A program made the translations under genes and the position numbers. The notes below the pieces were generated by a model. The model had not been told where the DNA came from. It saw only the letters and a list, made by a program, of their open reading frames with translations, and ran no database searches. From Rhodococcus sp. P-2 (GTDB lineage Bacteria; Actinomycetota; Actinomycetes; Mycobacteriales; Mycobacteriaceae), in NCBI RefSeq assembly GCF_016598535.1, contig NZ_CP066779.1:5082053-5146052 (forward strand): a DNA stretch of 64,000 nucleotides, read 5' to 3'. This document shows positions 63,592 through 64,000 of this stretch, piece by piece. Position 1 is the stretch's first letter; every line of letters begins with the position of its first letter.

Positions 63592-64000
63592 ATGGTCGAC
63601 ACTGCTGAGACCGCAGAGATGATGAAACGCCTCGGAACGGGCTTCGACGCCACCATCGGCCTGGAATACACCGAACTGAGCTCGGACCGTGTGCGGGCAC
63701 AGTGGACCGTCAAGCCCACGCTGCACCAGCCGGCAGGGATCCAGCACGGAGGCGTGTACTGCTCGGTGGTGGAGTCTCTCGCCAGCGTCGGCGGCACCGT
63801 GTGGCTGGGCGAGCGAGGCCACGTGGTCGGAGTCAACAACAACACCGACTTCCTGCGCGCAACGCGGGAAGGGACTCTCACCGCAGAAGCCACACCGATT
63901 CATCGCGGACGTACCCAGCAACTCTGGGAGGTTCGCATCACCGACGAGAACGACCGACTCGTTTCCAAGGGGCAGGTTCGCCTCGCCAACATCACCGAGG
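63592..64000 (+). CDS. PaaI-type hotdog thioesterase, 3' end outside window (Rv1847-like)
   Basis: 136 residues visible; the gene runs off the window. Start ATG at 63592 with GGAG 5 nt upstream. Hotdog-fold motif HQPAGIQHGGVYCSVVESLASVGG (residues about 44-67) contains the HGG of the PaaI/YbgC class, and VGVNNNTDFLRATREG follows. It hydrolyses acyl-CoA or aryl-CoA thioesters. Its position downstream of blaR/blaI in mycobacteria is conserved; here an iron-uptake block and the sRNA are inserted between. Confidence 0.88.
   Translation, partial: MVDTAETAEMMKRLGTGFDATIGLEYTELSSDRVRAQWTVKPTLHQPAGIQHGGVYCSVVESLASVGGTVWLGERGHVVGVNNNTDFLRATREGTLTAEATPIHRGRTQQLWEVRITDENDRLVSKGQVRLANITE

Overview
The window is GC-rich actinobacterial chromosome, almost certainly Rhodococcus (erythropolis/qingshengii-like) on gene content and order: InhA/FabG1 of mycolic acid synthesis, a RipA-type peptidoglycan hydrolase, AcnR-controlled aconitase, a lycopene beta-cyclase, Ku and a large NRPS. 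Two blocks match Mycobacterium tuberculosis gene order as I remember it: about 10-39 kb (Rv1473 to Rv1496: ABC-F, acnR, acn, Rv1476, ripA, moxR1, Rv1480, Rv1481, fabG1, inhA, hemH, Rv1486c, nfeD, SPFH, Rv1491c, mutA, mutB, meaB) and about 44-64 kb (Rv1841c to Rv1847: CNNM pair, guaB1, gnd, blaR, blaI, thioesterase). There are no insertion sequences, prophage genes, tRNA/rRNA genes or CRISPR arrays that I can see.

Layout. 1-6.3 kb: 3' end of an NRPS gene (partial C-A-T-C-A-T-TE). 6.3-10.2 kb: Ku, a secreted Ag85-like esterase, lycopene cyclase, an SDR. 10.3-15.7 kb: ABC-F protein convergent with acnR and acnA; a probable AcnR operator lies upstream of acnA. 16-24.7 kb: Rv1476-like membrane protein, a long leader and ripA, then moxR/DUF58/VWA coupled by GTGA overlaps, followed by fabG1, inhA and ferrochelatase. 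24.7-29.9 kb: small hypotheticals, a minimal zincin, an isolated hypX (formyl-CoA/CO ligand synthesis for NiFe hydrogenase) and DUF3097. 30-33.7 kb: NfeD/SPFH pair, a SatD-like gene with a striking TTGACT array, a TVP38 membrane protein. 34-39.2 kb: mutA-mutB-meaB methylmalonyl-CoA module. 39.3-46.7 kb: TauE/SafE transporter with a cysteine-rich leader peptide, nucleoside hydrolase, OsmC, an apparently permuted CaiB-type CoA transferase, two CNNM proteins. 47-56.2 kb: guaB1, DMT transporter, two DEAD-box helicases (one with a long RG-rich repeat tail), gnd, blaR/blaI. 56.4-64 kb: an MprF-like membrane protein followed by an iron-uptake region: a FecCD-type ABC transporter whose first permease carries an N-terminal RDD domain, an unknown gene, and a thioesterase at the edge.

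The most interesting signal is at 63.33-63.50 kb. An IdeR-box-like sequence lies between good -35 and -10 elements, followed by about 135 nt of non-coding sequence that folds into two hairpins and ends in a canonical intrinsic terminator, directly upstream of the Rv1847-like thioesterase. This is the syntenic position of the mycobacterial iron-sparing sRNA MrsI (ncRv11846). With two further IdeR-like boxes at 62421-62439 and 62513-62531, it suggests one iron-responsive locus combining uptake with sRNA-mediated regulation. All database and synteny statements are from memory and were not computed.
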